NCBI GenBank assembly: GCA_964649845.1
Contig: CAZYSS010000103.1
Location: 1 to 5,563, forward strand
Source: RGIG3102 sp964649845
GTDB lineage: Bacteria > Bacillota > Clostridia > Oscillospirales > Ruminococcaceae
Reading direction: 5' to 3'
Length of the DNA: 5,563 nucleotides
Numbering within the stretch: the first letter of the stretch is position 1; the number at the start of each line of letters is the position of its first letter. The notes under the pieces were generated by a model that ran no database searches, had not been told where the DNA came from, and saw only the letters and a program-made list of their open reading frames with translations. This document shows positions 4,016-5,563 of this stretch, one piece after another. Made by a program: the position numbers and the translations under genes.

Positions 4016-4711
4016 ATGAACTTGAACAACTACATAACAGATTTTTTAAAAGAGAAATACGGTGCAAATCTTGTTGGCTTCGCCGATGTTGAAGGAATGG
4101 CGCCGCAAGGGTACAAATACGCGGTTGTAGCGGCTGTTGCTCTCACTCCCGATATCCTTGACGGTATTCCTGTGGGCCCATTGCCGGACTATCTTGCACA
4201 GTACAAAAGCTACAATCTCCGTTTGGACGAAATGGCCGTTGCGCTTGACGAACACCTGAATACCATGGGATACCGCACAATGGCTCTCTGCCGTGAAAAC
4301 TGCCCATGGGACAGAGTTAAAATGTCCACCGAATTTCCATACAAAACCTCTGCAACCCGCGCCGGGCTGGGCTGGGTTGGCAAATGCGCCCTGCTGGTTA
4401 CACCGGAATACGGCTCTGCAGTCCGTCTGACAGTAGTTCTTACCGACGCACCTGTAACACCAAATCAACCTATAATAGAATCCCGTTGCGGCAACTGCAC
4501 AAAATGTGTAGAGGCCTGCCCTGCCGGTGCTGTTCAGGGAAACAACTGGTACCCTGGTATAGAACGTCCACTGCTGGTAGATATTCCACGGTGTGATCAG
4601 GTGGCCCGTGATTTGGCCGAAGTTACACTGGGTTACCGCACCACAATGTGTGGCAGATGCTTTGCCGCCTGCCCATACACTCAGGCATATATGAAAAAAG
4701 CAAGATTATAG
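4016..4711 (+). CDS. QueG-like double [4Fe-4S] cluster protein, short form, function unknown
   Basis: The 231-residue protein resembles the core of epoxyqueuosine reductase QueG, the cobalamin enzyme of the last queuosine step in tRNA. It has TRAGLGWVGKCALLVTPE (114-131), like the QueG AGLGWIGK stretch. A ferredoxin-like part has all eight cluster cysteines: CGNCTKCVEACP (158, 161, 164, 168), Cys193, and CGRCFAACP (212, 215, 219). It is much shorter than QueG (over 300 residues): the C-terminal HEAT-type region is missing, and the QueG Asp expected about 14 residues before AGLGW is not there (Lys102 by my alignment). Such short paralogues are common in Clostridia and often labelled epoxyqueuosine reductase, but I would not assign that reaction. 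AGGA (4003-4006) is 9 bases before the ATG. The gene has its own promoter and strong terminator, so it is monocistronic. No signal peptide or membrane segment is seen; it is probably cytoplasmic. Confidence 0.85.
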   Translation: MNLNNYITDFLKEKYGANLVGFADVEGMAPQGYKYAVVAAVALTPDILDGIPVGPLPDYLAQYKSYNLRLDEMAVALDEHLNTMGYRTMALCRENCPWDRVKMSTEFPYKTSATRAGLGWVGKCALLVTPEYGSAVRLTVVLTDAPVTPNQPIIESRCGNCTKCVEACPAGAVQGNNWYPGIERPLLVDIPRCDQVARDLAEVTLGYRTTMCGRCFAACPYTQAYMKKARL

Positions 4712-4726
4712 CCATATAAATACCTG

Positions 4727-4762
4727 AAAAAGGCATCTGCTATAAAAGCAGATGCCTTTTTT
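4727..4762 (+). terminator. Strong bidirectional terminator between the QueG-like gene and rsmG
   Basis: GGCATCTGCT (4732-4741) and AGCAGATGCC (4747-4756) form a perfect 10-base stem around ATAAA. Six T follow on the plus strand (4757-4762), and five A precede the stem (4727-4731), so the structure works on both strands for the two converging genes. It begins 16 bases after the QueG-like stop. Its T-tract runs directly into the parS palindrome. Confidence 0.92.
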
Positions 4763-4777
4763 GTTCCACGTGGAACA
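4762..4777. promoter_or_regulatory. parS: parS site, perfect palindrome
   Basis: TGTTCCACGTGGAACA is a perfect 16-base palindrome around CACGTG, and the symmetry extends to 20 bases (4760-4779). It differs by one base from the Bacillus consensus TGTTNCACGTGAAACA, and fully symmetric GTTCCACGTGGAAC sites are known as parS in other bacteria. It is the expected loading site for the ParB encoded at 57-908 and may nucleate the partition complex here. It overlaps the last T of the terminator. Together with the variant at 2420-2435 it brackets the noc-QueG segment. Confidence 0.92.
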
Positions 4778-4779
4778 AA

Positions 4780-5056
4780 TTATAAAAAATTACACATACT
4801 GTTCAGGGAAATATTATCCCGATTATACATAGTCATTATCGAATATTAATAATTCAAACCATTATCCGCAAATACTACAGCTATAGCCAGCCCTTTTCCC
4901 TGTAAAACAAAGTGTCATTCCCAACATAAGCGACGTGTACCCCAAAGATATAGGAATCGCATAAATACTCAAGTGGATATTATATACCCTTTCAGAGCAG
5001 GCATGGAATTATTCAACCTGCGGTTTCAGAATAACATAATATCTGCTATCTTTTTA
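4780..5056. other. Gene-free spacer with a diverged TGTCATTCC repeat
   Basis: No convincing coding frame or RNA gene is visible in these 277 bases. TGTCATTCCC at 4913-4922, then ATAAGCGACGTG (4925-4936) and, after about 15 bases, AGGAATCGCATAA (4952-4964), looks like a relative of the repeat at 2518-2571 interrupted in the middle. AACCTGCGGTT (5015-5025) is a minor hairpin. I see no strong terminator close to the rsmG stop, so rsmG transcripts may run to the bidirectional terminator at 4727-4762. Confidence 0.4.
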
Positions 5057-5563
5057 TTATAGCGGTGCTTTTGCAATTTTGCCGCCGTTTCTTGGATACA
5101 CCTTTGGTGTGTCCTTTTCTTTTTTTGTAATAATCAAGCAACGTTTGGATTCATCAGGCAAGGTGAAGTTTTCAATCTTCACATATTTGCCTCCCAGCTT
5201 TTCAATTGCTTTCATAGCAGGTGTCAGTTCCTTTTCGCCGTCGCCTTTCATAGCGATGAAATGGCCGCCTACCTTTGCCAGAGGAATACAGTATTCACTC
5301 AGTACACGCATATCTGCCACAGCTCTGGCTGTCACCACATCAAACTGTTCTCTCCACTGTTTTCTGGCTGCTTCCTCTGCCCTTTCCTTTACCACATGGC
5401 CATCAAGACCCAGAGTGTCCAGAGCATACTGCAGGAATGTGCAGCGCTTGCCTGTTGGCTCAATCAGCGTGATATCAATTTCCGGTTTATAGATTTTTGT
5501 TACAATACCAGGGAAACCTGCACCTGTGCCAACGTCTGCCACTTTGCCTTTTACCAGTGGATT
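5057..5563 (-). CDS. rsmG: 16S rRNA (guanine-N7) methyltransferase RsmG (GidB), N-terminus beyond the window
   Basis: RsmG transfers a methyl group from S-adenosylmethionine to N7 of G527 (E. coli numbering) in the 530 loop of 16S rRNA. The frame is open to the right edge, giving 168 residues that begin NPLVKGKVADVGTGAGFPGI. The glycine-rich SAM motif VADVGTGAGFPG is at 8-19 of the fragment. LIEPTGKRCTFLQ follows, whose acidic residue normally holds the SAM ribose, then FDVVTARAVADMRVLSEYC and VGGHFIAMKG, typical of the family. The C-terminus YPRNGGKIAKAPL is the usual basic RsmG tail. Compared with the usual 240 or so residues, about 70 are missing. The GTG at 5542 lies inside the SAM motif and is not the start. 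rsmG normally sits directly before noc on the same strand; here a converging QueG-like gene and a parS site lie downstream. Confidence 0.95.
   Translation of the reverse strand, partial: NPLVKGKVADVGTGAGFPGIVTKIYKPEIDITLIEPTGKRCTFLQYALDTLGLDGHVVKERAEEAARKQWREQFDVVTARAVADMRVLSEYCIPLAKVGGHFIAMKGDGEKELTPAMKAIEKLGGKYVKIENFTLPDESKRCLIITKKEKDTPKVYPRNGGKIAKAPL

Noticed and set aside
4046..4468. Minus-strand open frame of 140 codons
   Set aside because: It lies antisense within the QueG-like gene, which has clear cluster motifs, a promoter and a ribosome binding site.
5079..5492. Plus-strand open frame of 137 codons
   Set aside because: It is antisense to rsmG, whose SAM-binding and C-terminal motifs are unambiguous.

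Overview
The window is a chromosome-partition neighbourhood of a Firmicutes bacterium, most likely class Clostridia. The evidence is the conserved set rsmG, noc, parA (soj), parB (spo0J) and serS, the presence of Noc (a Firmicutes ParB paralogue), AGGA-type ribosome binding sites, AT-rich spacers, and two palindromes of the parS type. No species is recognised.

Layout from left to right. The first 39 bases are the start of serS on the minus strand. Next on the minus strand come parB, a broken REP-associated Y1 (tyrosine) transposase at 1049-1559, and parA. The spacer at 2337-2836 holds a candidate parA promoter, a one-mismatch parS, two kinds of dispersed palindromic repeat, and a few DnaA-box-like words. 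On the plus strand follow noc and, after a repeat-rich spacer with a good terminator, a stand-alone QueG-like double [4Fe-4S] protein. A strong bidirectional terminator and a perfect parS palindrome lie at 4727-4779. After a 277-base spacer without genes, the window ends in the 3' two thirds of rsmG on the minus strand.

How the parts work together: ParB loads at parS and, with the ParA ATPase, drives origin segregation. Noc is the paralogue that keeps the division septum off the nucleoid. RsmG methylates 16S rRNA, and SerS charges tRNA-Ser. The transposase remnant separates parA from parB, which now appears to have its own promoter.

Main observations. (1) noc and the QueG-like gene point against the rest of the cluster and are bracketed by the two parS palindromes. 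Flipping that segment on paper restores the usual rsmG-noc-parA-parB order, with the QueG-like gene between noc and parA, so an inversion is likely. (2) GTAGGGG...CCCG hairpin repeats occur both in spacers and inside the transposase reading frame as 27-base (nine-codon) units, and the frameshift that broke the gene is one extra G within such a unit. I saw no new defence system, CRISPR array, tRNA or rRNA.
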